From an uncultured Planctomycetota bacterium (GTDB lineage Bacteria > Planctomycetota > Brocadiia > CAIUPP01), in the NCBI GenBank assembly GCA_903901045.1, contig CAIUPP010000153.1, positions 1 to 64,000 of the forward strand: a DNA stretch of 64,000 nt, in the 5' to 3' direction. Positions 51,080 to 60,091 of this stretch are shown here, one piece after another. Made by a program: the position numbers and the translations under genes. Every line of letters starts with the position of its first letter. Position 1 is the first letter of the stretch. The notes below the pieces were generated by a model. It worked only from the letters and a program-made list of their open reading frames with translations. It did no database searches and was not told the origin of the DNA.

Positions 51080-53227
51080 ATGAGAGAACTCTGGAGTGTG
51101 GTGCTCTTGGCGGCAGCGATGGGGGGATGCAGTGCATCATTCATCGTGAACCCGGAAGGCGGAAGGACTCGTGAGCAGTCCCTCGCGGCGGCGAACCCGG
51201 TTGAGTATACGATGGAAGTCAAAGTGCAGAACCCGTGGATGTTCGGAATGAGCGGCGAAACCGGCAATGAAATCCTGGCGCATGTTGTGCTGAACGTCTC
51301 GGAGGAGCAAAGGAAAGCGGGGGTCCTGAGCGTTCGATTGTTCTCGCAGGAGACGGGCAAATTGGCGCTGAACCAGGAAATCCGAGGCCCGGCGATAGCC
51401 ACTGACTTGAAGTCACGCGCAGGCAGCCTTCCATGGGGGGCCTATGAGCTGCGCGCGGAGTTCAGAGCCGTGGGGAACCAGCCGTCCCTCTCCGTGATCA
51501 GTCGCGCCATCATTCTTCCGGGAGGGAAGCAGCAGATCAAGGTGCTGAACAATTTCGTGAGCGAACTGATGAATGCCCGGGAGCGCGGACTTCTTGGCGT
51601 CAGGGAGATCTCGTTTATGAACCCGCGCGACGGATGGTGCTTCTTCTCAATGGAGGGCAAAGCGTGCGTCCGGCTCGATGGGACTAGAGAGCCGATTCTT
51701 CCGGCCCGGGAATGGGTGAGACCGGAAGAGGCCATGCAGTACTTGAAGGCGGGCCGCCACACGCTGCGCATCGTGACAAACGCGGAGGAACCGCTGCAGC
51801 AGTTGATCGTGCGTTCGATTCCAGCGCTGCACTACTATATGTACAACGGGAACCCCTATATCGCTCCGCACGGACCGTACGACTGGGAGTTTCTCAAGAA
51901 ATACGTCCTGGCCAACGTGAATGTGATGGTCGGGTTCGATGATCCGCGGGAGGAGCATATCAGACTGTGGAAAGAAACGGGCCGGAAGTGGCTTGGACAT
52001 GCGGAAGCCCCGTACGTGCGTCCGGACGACCCAAACGCCGTCGAGGAGGTGTACAAGTCCTGGACAGAGAGCATAGGCTATCGGCACCATCTCATGGACG
52101 GCGCCCTGGCGGATGAGTTCACCAGCGGCGACGACGCGGTCTACGATGTCTGGCGCGCGGCCGTGGAGAAACTCAATGCCAACTATAAAGGGAAGAGTTT
52201 CTCGCCTTTCAGCGCCGGTGGAACTTGCCTGTTCGGACCGGACCGCAGCCGCCAATTCGGACGCGTGGCCATCGCAGGCGGCGGCAATCATTTCCCCGAG
52301 TACTACCTGCAGGAACAAGCCACCGAAGAGGCGGCGAAGGTGGACATCCACAATTCGCTGGTCCAACGAGTTGCGCTTTGGGATGAAGCAATTCCCGGCA
52401 TTCTGCCGCGCGTGGTTGCCGTGCTTAGCTACATGTCCGCGCCGTCACAGAGTCAGAACCTCCATCCCACGACGAACTTCAAAGTGTTCATGGATATGCA
52501 GATGCAGGCCCTGGCGACTGACCCGTCGCTCTTCGGCCTCGGCGGCGTGCTTTGGTACCGCGAAAGTTATTCCGATGCGGAGAACATTCGCTGGGGCAGT
52601 CAGCTTTTCAGGCATTACTGCATCGAAGGCCGGACGACACGCGCTACGAATGATCCATACGCGCTGACCCAGTTGGAGAATCCCGACTTTGACGACGGGG
52701 TGCGCGGGTGGACCCTTGATCCCGCTGCGGAAGGCGGCATCAGGGCCGGCAAGTGCGACAGGTTTGGCTACCTGCAATGCCGCGCTTTTACGTCCGCCTT
52801 TGGCAACTATGCTCTCATTTCCACGAGGAACGTCACGAAGCCGAACGTGTTTCGCCAGACGATCAAGAACTTGGAACCCGGCCACCTCTATTCCATGAAG
52901 ATGATTACGGGCGACTATAAGGACCTCCTCAACTGCGTCTCCCGCAAGGACGACCATGCGATCTCCATCTCAATCACCGGCGCGGATATTCTGCCGGGGC
53001 CGCATCATGCCTTCCAGTTCGCGATGTGGAGCCGAGGCCATGATGCGGCAGGATTCAGCGATGAGCACCCGTATTGGTTCAACTATCACTGGCGCGTCTT
53101 CCGGGCCAACGGCACAACCGCGGAACTCGCGATCTCGGATTGGAGAGGTCCACATGATGCGGGTGGGCCGGTAGGACAGGAGTTGGCCTACAACTTCATT
53201 GAGGTTCAACCATATCTGGAAGAGTAG
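51080..53227 (+). CDS. Putative glycoside hydrolase-like lipoprotein, paralogue A
   Basis: A 715-residue protein. MRELWSVVLLAAAMGGC is a lipoprotein signal with lipobox AMGG-C. The central part carries conserved stretches shared with the next gene: QQIKVLNNFVSELMNARERG (the other has LMNAKERD), FMNPRDGWCFF, LMDGALADEFTSGDD (the other LMDGVICDEFTTSND) and LGGVLWYRESYSD. A TIM-barrel-like order with paired acidic residues (DGALADEF) suggests a hydrolase. A jelly-roll-like tail (NPDFDDGVRGWTLDPAAEGG) fits a carbohydrate-binding module. It lacks the N-terminal CBM9-like domain of its partner. Not assigned to a GH family. Confidence 0.6.
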   Translation: MRELWSVVLLAAAMGGCSASFIVNPEGGRTREQSLAAANPVEYTMEVKVQNPWMFGMSGETGNEILAHVVLNVSEEQRKAGVLSVRLFSQETGKLALNQEIRGPAIATDLKSRAGSLPWGAYELRAEFRAVGNQPSLSVISRAIILPGGKQQIKVLNNFVSELMNARERGLLGVREISFMNPRDGWCFFSMEGKACVRLDGTREPILPAREWVRPEEAMQYLKAGRHTLRIVTNAEEPLQQLIVRSIPALHYYMYNGNPYIAPHGPYDWEFLKKYVLANVNVMVGFDDPREEHIRLWKETGRKWLGHAEAPYVRPDDPNAVEEVYKSWTESIGYRHHLMDGALADEFTSGDDAVYDVWRAAVEKLNANYKGKSFSPFSAGGTCLFGPDRSRQFGRVAIAGGGNHFPEYYLQEQATEEAAKVDIHNSLVQRVALWDEAIPGILPRVVAVLSYMSAPSQSQNLHPTTNFKVFMDMQMQALATDPSLFGLGGVLWYRESYSDAENIRWGSQLFRHYCIEGRTTRATNDPYALTQLENPDFDDGVRGWTLDPAAEGGIRAGKCDRFGYLQCRAFTSAFGNYALISTRNVTKPNVFRQTIKNLEPGHLYSMKMITGDYKDLLNCVSRKDDHAISISITGADILPGPHHAFQFAMWSRGHDAAGFSDEHPYWFNYHWRVFRANGTTAELAISDWRGPHDAGGPVGQELAYNFIEVQPYLEE

Positions 53228-53257
53228 AAGTCAGGAATTCGCCGGACTCATTCATGA

Positions 53258-53282
53258 AGTGTCGTTTCGTGGAAACGACACT
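53258..53282. repeat. Perfect hairpin between the two paralogous lipoprotein genes
   Basis: AGTGTCGTTTC, loop GTG, GAAACGACACT: 11-bp stem with 3-nt loop. No T-run follows, so it probably modulates mRNA stability or attenuation between the genes instead of terminating transcription. Confidence 0.5.
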
Positions 53283-53306
53283 CCCAAGCAGAAAAGGATC
53301 GGAATC

Positions 53307-56300
53307 ATGCTATTGCGACTGGCTTTGGTGGTGGCCTTTGCCGCTGGTGGCTGCACATGTGGAGTGGTCAGCGAACGGCAGGGTACGCCCACGGGAACTG
53401 TGGTTCATGCGATTCGCGCCGTGAAACCACCCGTGCTCGACGGCCGGCTTGACGACCCCTGCTGGAGGAACGCGCAGGAGATATCGGGGTTCGTAGCCTA
53501 TGGCACGACCAATCCGGCGCAGCGGCAATCGCTGGGGTATGTCTGCTTCGATGATCAAAACCTGTACATCGGCATGAAGTGTCTCATGCCTGCGGGGGCC
53601 AAACCGATAGGCGAACTGCGCCCCGGTCATGACGCGGCGATCTTCGGCGGCGACGATATCGTGGAGATCATGGTGGACCCCGGCAAGTCGGGAACGGACT
53701 ACTTCCAGTTCTGCACAAATGCGTACGGTGCGCGGTACGACACGGCCCGCCACGGCGGCGGGAGCGTAGCGGACGCGAAATGGAATGGCGATTGGCAGGC
53801 GGCCGGGCACATTGACGAGGGTTACTGGACCATCGAAGTAGCCATTCCCTATTACGTGATGGGCATTACGTCGCAGACCGGCGCCACGTGGGGCCTTAAC
53901 CTGTGCCGCGACGCCGCAATGAGCGGTTCATTTGAGCTTTCGTCAATTCTCCGGAACGGGAATTTCAACGCGGCCCCCGATTTCGTGACGCTGGAAGGTA
54001 TCACGGCCGATTTCCACCAGTTCGCCATGCAGATCGGCGCCCCGAAGGCGCAGCTCACCTTGGGAGAGCCGCCGCAACTGGCGCTGAACGTGCCCATTAC
54101 CAATAGCACCGGCAAGAACCGGGGAGTGCGGATTGACCGCCACTTCGTTGAGGCGGGTGCGGAGAAGACTGCCTCAAGTTCCGTGACTTTGAGGCGCGAT
54201 GAGATATTCATCCTGCCCATCGGGACGGTCGGCGTGGAGGACGTTCTGGACCGTGGCAACGAAGTCTATTACAGGGCTGCGCTGCCTCAGACTCACACGA
54301 TAGTAGTGAAGGACGAGGCCAATGGTGCATTCCTGTCTTCCTCCCCAGTGAGTCAAACCATCCACCGGGCCATGGCGCTCACGGTGAACCCGGCCTGGCA
54401 TCCAAACATGACAAACAAAGCGACTGAGGCTGTCACCGCTCGCGTGACCGTGGACATCGCCGATACTCAACGCCGCGCCGGTTCCCTTCGTGTGACGCTC
54501 GTGGCGAAGGAGTCAGACCAAGGTTTTGCGGAGAAAACCTTTGCTGCGCCGGAGGAGACGACGGATGTCTGCTTCCCGGCCACCGGCATTCCCTGGGGCG
54601 CCTATGAGATGCGCGCGGTGTTGTTCGACCAGACCGGAAAGAAATTGCTGGCTGCGCACGCCCCGGCGCTGATCCTGCCCGGCGGCAAGCAGCAGATCCG
54701 CGTGTTGAACAATTTTGTCAGCGAACTGATGAACGCCAAAGAACGTGATCTCCTTGACGCCGGCGAAATTCCGTTCATGAACCCGCGCGATGGGTGGTGT
54801 TTCTTTGCCCTCCAAGGCGGGGCGCAGATCAGACTCGACGGGGCGGCGGACCCAATTCTGCCGGTTGCCGCCTGGGGCAATCCAAACGAGGCGATGCGGT
54901 ACCTGAAGGCCGGACGGCATACCTTGTCCGTCACGTGCTCGGAGGGTGCTAAGCTTGAGCAAGTCGTCGTTCGTTCTATCCCGGCACTGCTATTCGACTA
55001 CTATGGGTCCGTACCGCCACTGGCAGGCTTTGGCCCCTGGGACTGGGAGTTCATGGGCAAGCACATCCTGCCCCACATCAACACAATGATTGACGCGGGC
55101 GTTCCACGAGAACCCGGGCACATCGAGATGTGGAAGAAAATAGGACGGAGCTGGATAGCGCAAACGGGGCGCCTGGACATTGACGCGTTGCAGCTTGACC
55201 CGGCAAGTCCGGATGCGGCGGACAAGGTCTGCAAAGTGTGGGAGCAGAGTCCCGGCTATCAGCACCCCTTGATGGACGGGGTGATCTGCGATGAGTTTAC
55301 CACCAGCAATGATCCCATCTATGACGTGTACACCCGTGCGGTCGAGAAACTGAATGCCAAGTTCCCAAACAGGACCTTCAGCCCCTACAACGCCTGGATC
55401 TGGGGCTTGGACAAGAGCGGCAAACTGGCGCAGGCGTCCATCTCCGGCGGCGGGTATTGCGCTCCGGAGTATTACCTCGAAGCAATGTCTGGTCGGGCTA
55501 CCGCTGAGGGGAATATCCGCAGGACCTTGACGCAGGCCGTGCGAAAATGGAACGAACACATGCCGGGCGTCAACCCGCGCGTGATCGTCGTCCCCAGCTA
55601 CTTCAGCAGTGGATCCATGTGCTCGGACGTCTCCGACGGAAATTACCGCGTGTTCATGGACATGGAGATTCAAGCCCTGGCTACGGACCCTGGCTGTTTC
55701 GGTTTGGGCGGGCTCCTGTGGTATCGCAGCAGCTACACAGACCGCGAGTACGTCCGCTGGGCGGCGCAGTTGTTCCGGCATTACGGTATCGAAGGCCACA
55801 CGGAATCTGCGACGCAGGAACCTTATGAACTTACACACGTGAAGAATCCCGAGTTCGCCGCAGGCGCTGAAGGATGGGATTTCCAGCAGGCTGAAGAGGG
55901 CGCCATTCGATGCGGCAGTTTCCCCGGCTACGGTTTCGCCGAGGGGCGCTACTTCTATCGTTCGACGGTCGGCGACACGTTCCTGATCACCAAGCGCAGC
56001 GCCAAGGGCCCCAACATCGTCCGCCAGGAGATGAAGGATCTGACGCCGGGGAAGCTGTATAGTCTGCGGATGATCACTGGCGATTACGGCGATCTTGTCA
56101 AGGGCAGCTCTCAACGGCAACTGCACGCCATTTCCATCACGTTTGACGGCGCCGAAGTCCTGGAAGGGCCCCGGAATTCATTCCAAAATGCGTACGTGGG
56201 CACGGGGTCCTGGAAGCAGTCCGGCAAGTTCTTCGCCCAGGAGAACCCGCTGTGGGTGAACTTCCACTGGCGTGTCTTCCGCGCAAAAGGCAAGACGGCC

Positions 56301-56405
56301 ACGCTGGTCCTCTCTGACTGGTCCTCCGGGAAGGAACCAGGGGGTCCGACCGGCCAGGAACTCATTTACAACTTCGTCAAGGTTCAGCCGTACTTTGCCG
56401 AATAG
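53307..56405 (+). CDS. Putative glycoside hydrolase-like lipoprotein with CBM9-like N-terminal domain, paralogue B
   Basis: A 1032-residue protein; ATG 53307 (MLLRLALVVAFAAGGCTCG, lipobox AAGG-C) is used instead of the frame start at 53199, which lies inside the previous gene. Residues ~30-240 resemble a CBM9-like sugar-binding domain: KPPVLDGRLDDPCWRNAQEI, FDDQNLYIGMKC, GDDIVEIMVDP, GYWTIEVAIPYYVMGI. From ~430 it parallels paralogue A along its whole length (NNFVSELMNAKERDLL, LMDGVICDEFTTSND, LGGLLWYRSSYTD). It may have the same activity with added binding. Substrate not deduced. Confidence 0.62.
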   Translation: MLLRLALVVAFAAGGCTCGVVSERQGTPTGTVVHAIRAVKPPVLDGRLDDPCWRNAQEISGFVAYGTTNPAQRQSLGYVCFDDQNLYIGMKCLMPAGAKPIGELRPGHDAAIFGGDDIVEIMVDPGKSGTDYFQFCTNAYGARYDTARHGGGSVADAKWNGDWQAAGHIDEGYWTIEVAIPYYVMGITSQTGATWGLNLCRDAAMSGSFELSSILRNGNFNAAPDFVTLEGITADFHQFAMQIGAPKAQLTLGEPPQLALNVPITNSTGKNRGVRIDRHFVEAGAEKTASSSVTLRRDEIFILPIGTVGVEDVLDRGNEVYYRAALPQTHTIVVKDEANGAFLSSSPVSQTIHRAMALTVNPAWHPNMTNKATEAVTARVTVDIADTQRRAGSLRVTLVAKESDQGFAEKTFAAPEETTDVCFPATGIPWGAYEMRAVLFDQTGKKLLAAHAPALILPGGKQQIRVLNNFVSELMNAKERDLLDAGEIPFMNPRDGWCFFALQGGAQIRLDGAADPILPVAAWGNPNEAMRYLKAGRHTLSVTCSEGAKLEQVVVRSIPALLFDYYGSVPPLAGFGPWDWEFMGKHILPHINTMIDAGVPREPGHIEMWKKIGRSWIAQTGRLDIDALQLDPASPDAADKVCKVWEQSPGYQHPLMDGVICDEFTTSNDPIYDVYTRAVEKLNAKFPNRTFSPYNAWIWGLDKSGKLAQASISGGGYCAPEYYLEAMSGRATAEGNIRRTLTQAVRKWNEHMPGVNPRVIVVPSYFSSGSMCSDVSDGNYRVFMDMEIQALATDPGCFGLGGLLWYRSSYTDREYVRWAAQLFRHYGIEGHTESATQEPYELTHVKNPEFAAGAEGWDFQQAEEGAIRCGSFPGYGFAEGRYFYRSTVGDTFLITKRSAKGPNIVRQEMKDLTPGKLYSLRMITGDYGDLVKGSSQRQLHAISITFDGAEVLEGPRNSFQNAYVGTGSWKQSGKFFAQENPLWVNFHWRVFRAKGKTATLVLSDWSSGKEPGGPTGQELIYNFVKVQPYFAE

Positions 56406-56423
56406 CCAGAGAGAGGCGCATCG

Positions 56424-57245
56424 ATGACCGACGCCATGGCAATGACGCAGACTGCCTCCATCCGGGCGATCGACGTTCACGCGCATGTGGGCTGGTACCG
56501 GCGCGGCGTCAACGCGCACATGGACAGGTTCTGCAGCGCAACGGCGAAAGTGATTTCGGACCGCGCGCGCCGGGCGCGAATCCGCTGGACCATGGTGTCG
56601 CCTTTACGCGCGTTGCTGCCCCGCGGACATGGAGATGTTCTCGCCGGCAACGAGGAGGCGCGAAAGGCCGTTGCGTCGACTCGCAACCTCCTCATGTGGG
56701 CGGTGCTCAGTCCTCACAACCCGGCAAGCTTTTCACAGGTCGCGGAACTGCTGACGCTGAGAAAGTGCGTCGGCATCAAGATTCACCCAGAGGAACACCT
56801 GTATGCTATTCGGCGCGAGGGGAAGGCCCTCTTCGAATTTGCCGCGCGTCATCGCGCCGTCATCCTGACCCATAGCGGCGAGAAGAACAGCATGCCCGCG
56901 GAATTTGTGAAGTGGGCCGATCGCTTCCCGGAGGTGCGTCTGATCCTGGGGCACCTCGGGTGCGGTTGGGACGGCGATCCGACCCACCAGGTCCGCGCGG
57001 TGCAACGGTCGAAGCGGGGAAACGTTTTCGTGGATACCTCCAGCGCGATGAACGTGACGCCCGGCCTGATCGAATGGGCGGTGGGGGAGATCGGCGCCGA
57101 GAAGGTTCTGTTCGGGACCGATTCGCCCTGCTATTTCGCCCCCATGCAACGCGCACGCATTGACTTTGCTGAACTTCGTGACAGCCAGAAGCGACGCATC
57201 CTGGTCGAGAACGCCTGTGCTCTTTTCGGTTTGAAGAAAGGTTAG
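56424..57245 (+). CDS. Amidohydrolase (amidohydrolase_2 type)
   Basis: A 273-residue protein. IDVHAHVGWY supplies the HxH metal pair, VILTHSGEKN and LILGHLGCGW the next His residues, and VLFGTDSPCYFAP the Asp. This is the order in the compact metal-dependent hydrolases of the amidohydrolase_2 group, which cut C-C or C-N bonds of small acids. Spacing to the lyase gene downstream is 3 nt, so they are cotranscribed. Confidence 0.82.
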   Translation: MTDAMAMTQTASIRAIDVHAHVGWYRRGVNAHMDRFCSATAKVISDRARRARIRWTMVSPLRALLPRGHGDVLAGNEEARKAVASTRNLLMWAVLSPHNPASFSQVAELLTLRKCVGIKIHPEEHLYAIRREGKALFEFAARHRAVILTHSGEKNSMPAEFVKWADRFPEVRLILGHLGCGWDGDPTHQVRAVQRSKRGNVFVDTSSAMNVTPGLIEWAVGEIGAEKVLFGTDSPCYFAPMQRARIDFAELRDSQKRRILVENACALFGLKKG

Positions 57246-57248
57246 AAC

Positions 57249-58202
57249 ATGAGCAGATTGACGGCCAAGAGACTTCATGGAATATGGGCCGGCGTTACGA
57301 TGGCATGGGGTGCCGATTTTCGCTTTGACGAGAAATCTTACGTGAAGAATATTGAGAGGATGCTCGCGGCGAAGGTTCATGGTATTTACACGACCGGCAG
57401 CACAGGCGAATTCTATGCCATGGAGATCGACGAATTCAAACGGATGGTGGACATCCAGGCGGAGCTTTGCGGCAGGGCGGGCATGCCTTTGCAGATCGGT
57501 TGCTGCACTGACGCGACCGCCAAGACATTGAAGCTCGTCGAGTACGCCGCAGGCAAGAGGCAGGTTGGCGCTGTCCAAGTGGCCATTCCGTATTGGATGG
57601 AGTTGACTGACCGGGAATTGCTGAAGTTCTTCAAAGACATCTATTCGGCCTGCTCTGGGATTCCCATGGTTCACTACAACATTCCGCGGGCCAAACGCTT
57701 TCTGAACGGAAACGACTATCTAAAGTTGCTGGAAGTCGCGCCTAGCCTGATTGGGGTCAAGTACTGTTATGCTGGGAGCAATTTCGGGGCATTGCAGGAG
57801 GCAACTCGCCTGACACCCAGCCTCTCCTACTTCGTCGGGGAGAACGTTCTGGCCTCAGCGATGCTGATCGGGGCGCGCGGCAGCTATAGCTCCATGATCG
57901 CCACGAACCCGCGCTATATGCTGAAGCTGTATGCCGCGGCGAAGACCGGCCGGTGGGAGCAGGCGATCAAGATGCAACGGCGCCTTTCGCAATTCTTTGC
58001 TGAACTGGATGGCTTTATTGAGTCGCGTGGTGAGGGGGGGATTGATCCGGTTGCTGACAAAGGTCTTGCCGTCGCCTGCGGTTGTTTTGTGGGATCGCAG
58101 CGTTGCCGTCCGCCGTACATCGGCTGGAGTGACAAGACGGTCCTGGCTACCCGCAAGTGGCTCAAAGAAAAGTATCCCGAATTTCTCTATTCCGGGGTAT
58201 GA
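57249..58202 (+). CDS. Dihydrodipicolinate synthase/N-acetylneuraminate lyase-family protein
   Basis: A 317-residue (beta/alpha)8 lyase. TTGSTGEFYAM (GSTGEF at 50-55), MVHYNIP (Y143) and LIGVKYCYAG with the Schiff-base Lys (K171) are all present. The family cleaves or forms C-C bonds with pyruvate or related keto acids. With a sialidase-like gene nearby, N-acetylneuraminate or a similar keto sugar is possible, but there is no specific evidence. Confidence 0.88.
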   Translation: MSRLTAKRLHGIWAGVTMAWGADFRFDEKSYVKNIERMLAAKVHGIYTTGSTGEFYAMEIDEFKRMVDIQAELCGRAGMPLQIGCCTDATAKTLKLVEYAAGKRQVGAVQVAIPYWMELTDRELLKFFKDIYSACSGIPMVHYNIPRAKRFLNGNDYLKLLEVAPSLIGVKYCYAGSNFGALQEATRLTPSLSYFVGENVLASAMLIGARGSYSSMIATNPRYMLKLYAAAKTGRWEQAIKMQRRLSQFFAELDGFIESRGEGGIDPVADKGLAVACGCFVGSQRCRPPYIGWSDKTVLATRKWLKEKYPEFLYSGV

Positions 58203-58250
58203 TGTGAAGGAACTGTGACCTATTGGGTACTTTCAAAGGAGGCTGAGGAG

Positions 58251-58940
58251 ATGATCAGGCAAAGTCTGGTTGGAGCCGTTATCGCGGTCGCTCTCGCCGC
58301 AGGCGTCGTTCAGGCTGCGGACACCGGCTATACGGCTGCATGGTCCAGCGCGCCCAGCGTCGAAGGATTCACCAATCCATCGGGTGAAATCACGAACCCG
58401 GGCACTGGAGGCAACCCGGGCGGGTTCCTGCGAGCTACTCGCACTGGCAGCGTGAACGTTAATGTATGTCCTATCCCCTTCTTGCGCGAAGACTTGGGGA
58501 AGACCTTCGGCACTGGAGCTGGCACGATCAGCTTCGATGTGAAGGCTCTCGACAGTTATGAGATTCCGGAAATCCATCTTGCCCTGACAGATGGCTCCTC
58601 TTCGTTCACTTACATCATTACCACGCAGAACGTGGTAGGACATCCGCAGACCGCCGTCGATGGCTGGGTGCACTACTCGATTCCGTGGCAGGCGACCTGG
58701 GACAACGCCGAAGCCATAGCCAGGAAGTGGAGGATTGATGCGCCGACCGGGGAGTGGGCGAAGGTAATCAAGACTCCAAAGTATTCTGTTCTGAGTGTCA
58801 TCGGTTCCGGAAAGGGACCAACTAATCAGACCGTCGGGATTGACAACTTCCGTATCGATGCTGGAGCAGCGGTTGATCCGGCCAAACTGGCGCCTGCTGC
58901 GGCGGACGCCGCCACTCCGCCCGGTGCAAAGGCACAATAG
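58251..58940 (+). CDS. Secreted protein with beta-sandwich (carbohydrate-binding-like) domain
   Basis: A 229-residue protein; ATG 58251 with AAAGGAGG just upstream. MIRQSLVGAVIAVALAAGVV then QAADTGY is a signal peptide with AxA cleavage site. The mature part, GGFLRATRTGSVNVNVCPIP then FLREDLGKTFGTGAGTISFD and a TVGIDNFRIDAG ending, looks like the laminin/CBM-type beta-sandwich found in PVC secreted proteins. An Ala/Pro tail follows. Role likely binding of extracellular polysaccharide. Confidence 0.65.
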   Translation: MIRQSLVGAVIAVALAAGVVQAADTGYTAAWSSAPSVEGFTNPSGEITNPGTGGNPGGFLRATRTGSVNVNVCPIPFLREDLGKTFGTGAGTISFDVKALDSYEIPEIHLALTDGSSSFTYIITTQNVVGHPQTAVDGWVHYSIPWQATWDNAEAIARKWRIDAPTGEWAKVIKTPKYSVLSVIGSGKGPTNQTVGIDNFRIDAGAAVDPAKLAPAAADAATPPGAKAQ

Positions 58941-59086
58941 CAGGGGATTGCGGCCGGAATTGCACGGCGCGTGCTATGCCGATGCGCTGGCCGCGAATGT
59001 CCGGACTGCATTCTGTGCTGCGCCGATATGTGTTATAGTACGCACGTCCTGGAAGTCAGTGATTACTGCCGGAGGTTGACAGAACT

Positions 59087-59758
59087 ATGCCCCACGAATT
59101 CCGTCCCATGCAAGTTGAGCGCGCCGTGGCCGAAATCCGCGGCCGGATTCGAGCCAGGGAGTACGCCTCCGGCATGCACCTGGTGCTGCGCGCGCTCGCC
59201 GAGTCGCTGGACATGAGCATCATTCCCGTTCGTGACGCTCTTGCGGAATTGGAGCAGGAGGGGCTGGTTGAGGGGGAGGCAGGGCGGGGGTGGCGCGTAG
59301 CCGCATACAACCCCGAGAGTCTGCGGAGTCTGGCCGAACTGCGAGAGGCGCTGGAGTGTCAGGTGGCTCGCTTGTGTGCTGCTCGGGCAACGGAGGAGGA
59401 ACTTGAGGAGCTCGGGTTGATGGCCCGGCAAGCGGATCGTGCGGACCAGTCGAAGGATATAGCCACGATTGCCGAGTTGGAAATGAGATTTCATTTGAGG
59501 CTCGCGGCCATTGCTCGGAGTGACAAGCTACGCAGAGCGATCGAGCGCGCGCATGTGCTGCAGTTGGCTTTTGACCCCATTGAGCACGATCCGATCAGGG
59601 ACGAAACGCATGTGCGGTTGGTGCGTGCGATTTCGCGGCGGGATGCGGACGCTGCTGAGCGGGAAATGCGGAAGCACTGCGCAGGTACGGCGGAGGCATT
59701 GGGAGTCGAGCCGGAGAAGAAGAAAAGGTGTGTAAAATCGGGCGCTGGGACGAAATGA
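59087..59758 (+). CDS. GntR-family (FadR/FCD) transcriptional regulator
   Basis: A 223-residue protein. The winged helix reads RGRIRAREYASGMHLVLRAL then AESLDMSIIPVRDALAELEQ EGLVEGEAGRGWRVA, typical of GntR. The C-terminal FCD domain has LEMRFHLRLAAIARSDKL, DETHVRLVRAISRRDADAAE and REMRKHC, giving the His/Asp-type metal-binding positions. FCD regulators sense small acids. It is likely to control the neighbouring catabolic genes through the repeated palindrome ATAANNNTTAT, which is inference only. Confidence 0.85.
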   Translation: MPHEFRPMQVERAVAEIRGRIRAREYASGMHLVLRALAESLDMSIIPVRDALAELEQEGLVEGEAGRGWRVAAYNPESLRSLAELREALECQVARLCAARATEEELEELGLMARQADRADQSKDIATIAELEMRFHLRLAAIARSDKLRRAIERAHVLQLAFDPIEHDPIRDETHVRLVRAISRRDADAAEREMRKHCAGTAEALGVEPEKKKRCVKSGAGTK

Positions 59759-60091
59759 GTTCGAATGGCAAAGGCGTTATTTTTCAAGGAAATGCTTGAC
59801 AAGTCTACGCCGGGGTGGCAGAATATCGTCAAGTATTGAACGCGCTGGGGAGGACAGGGTAGTCCCAGCGGTGGTTTATGGGGATTGGATGTTATAACGC
59901 TTATACGTAACGGTTTTGCAGCATTCCTCGGGTGCAGTATGAGTGGAAGGAACGCTTGGGAAGGGAGGTGACCTCGGGTACGAGTGATTCGGGGCGAGGC
60001 GGACGTTTTTCGCACGTGGTAGTCAGGAATGAGTTTCGAACGTGCTGCATAGGATCTTCTCGGCAAGGTGGGGCTATTGGAGGATACTTCA
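59759..60091. promoter_or_regulatory. Intergenic region with third operator-like palindrome
   Basis: GTTATAACGCTTATAC (59891-59906) with ATAA-CGC-TTAT core. It follows the GntR gene and precedes the prepilin-type gene by ~185 nt. GGAGGA at 60079-60084 is the ribosome site for the latter. No gene is supported here. Confidence 0.4.

Noticed and set aside
54990-56126. A 378-codon minus-strand ORF opposite the second lipoprotein gene
   Set aside because: Antisense shadow of a gene with signal peptide and conserved blocks shared with its paralogue.
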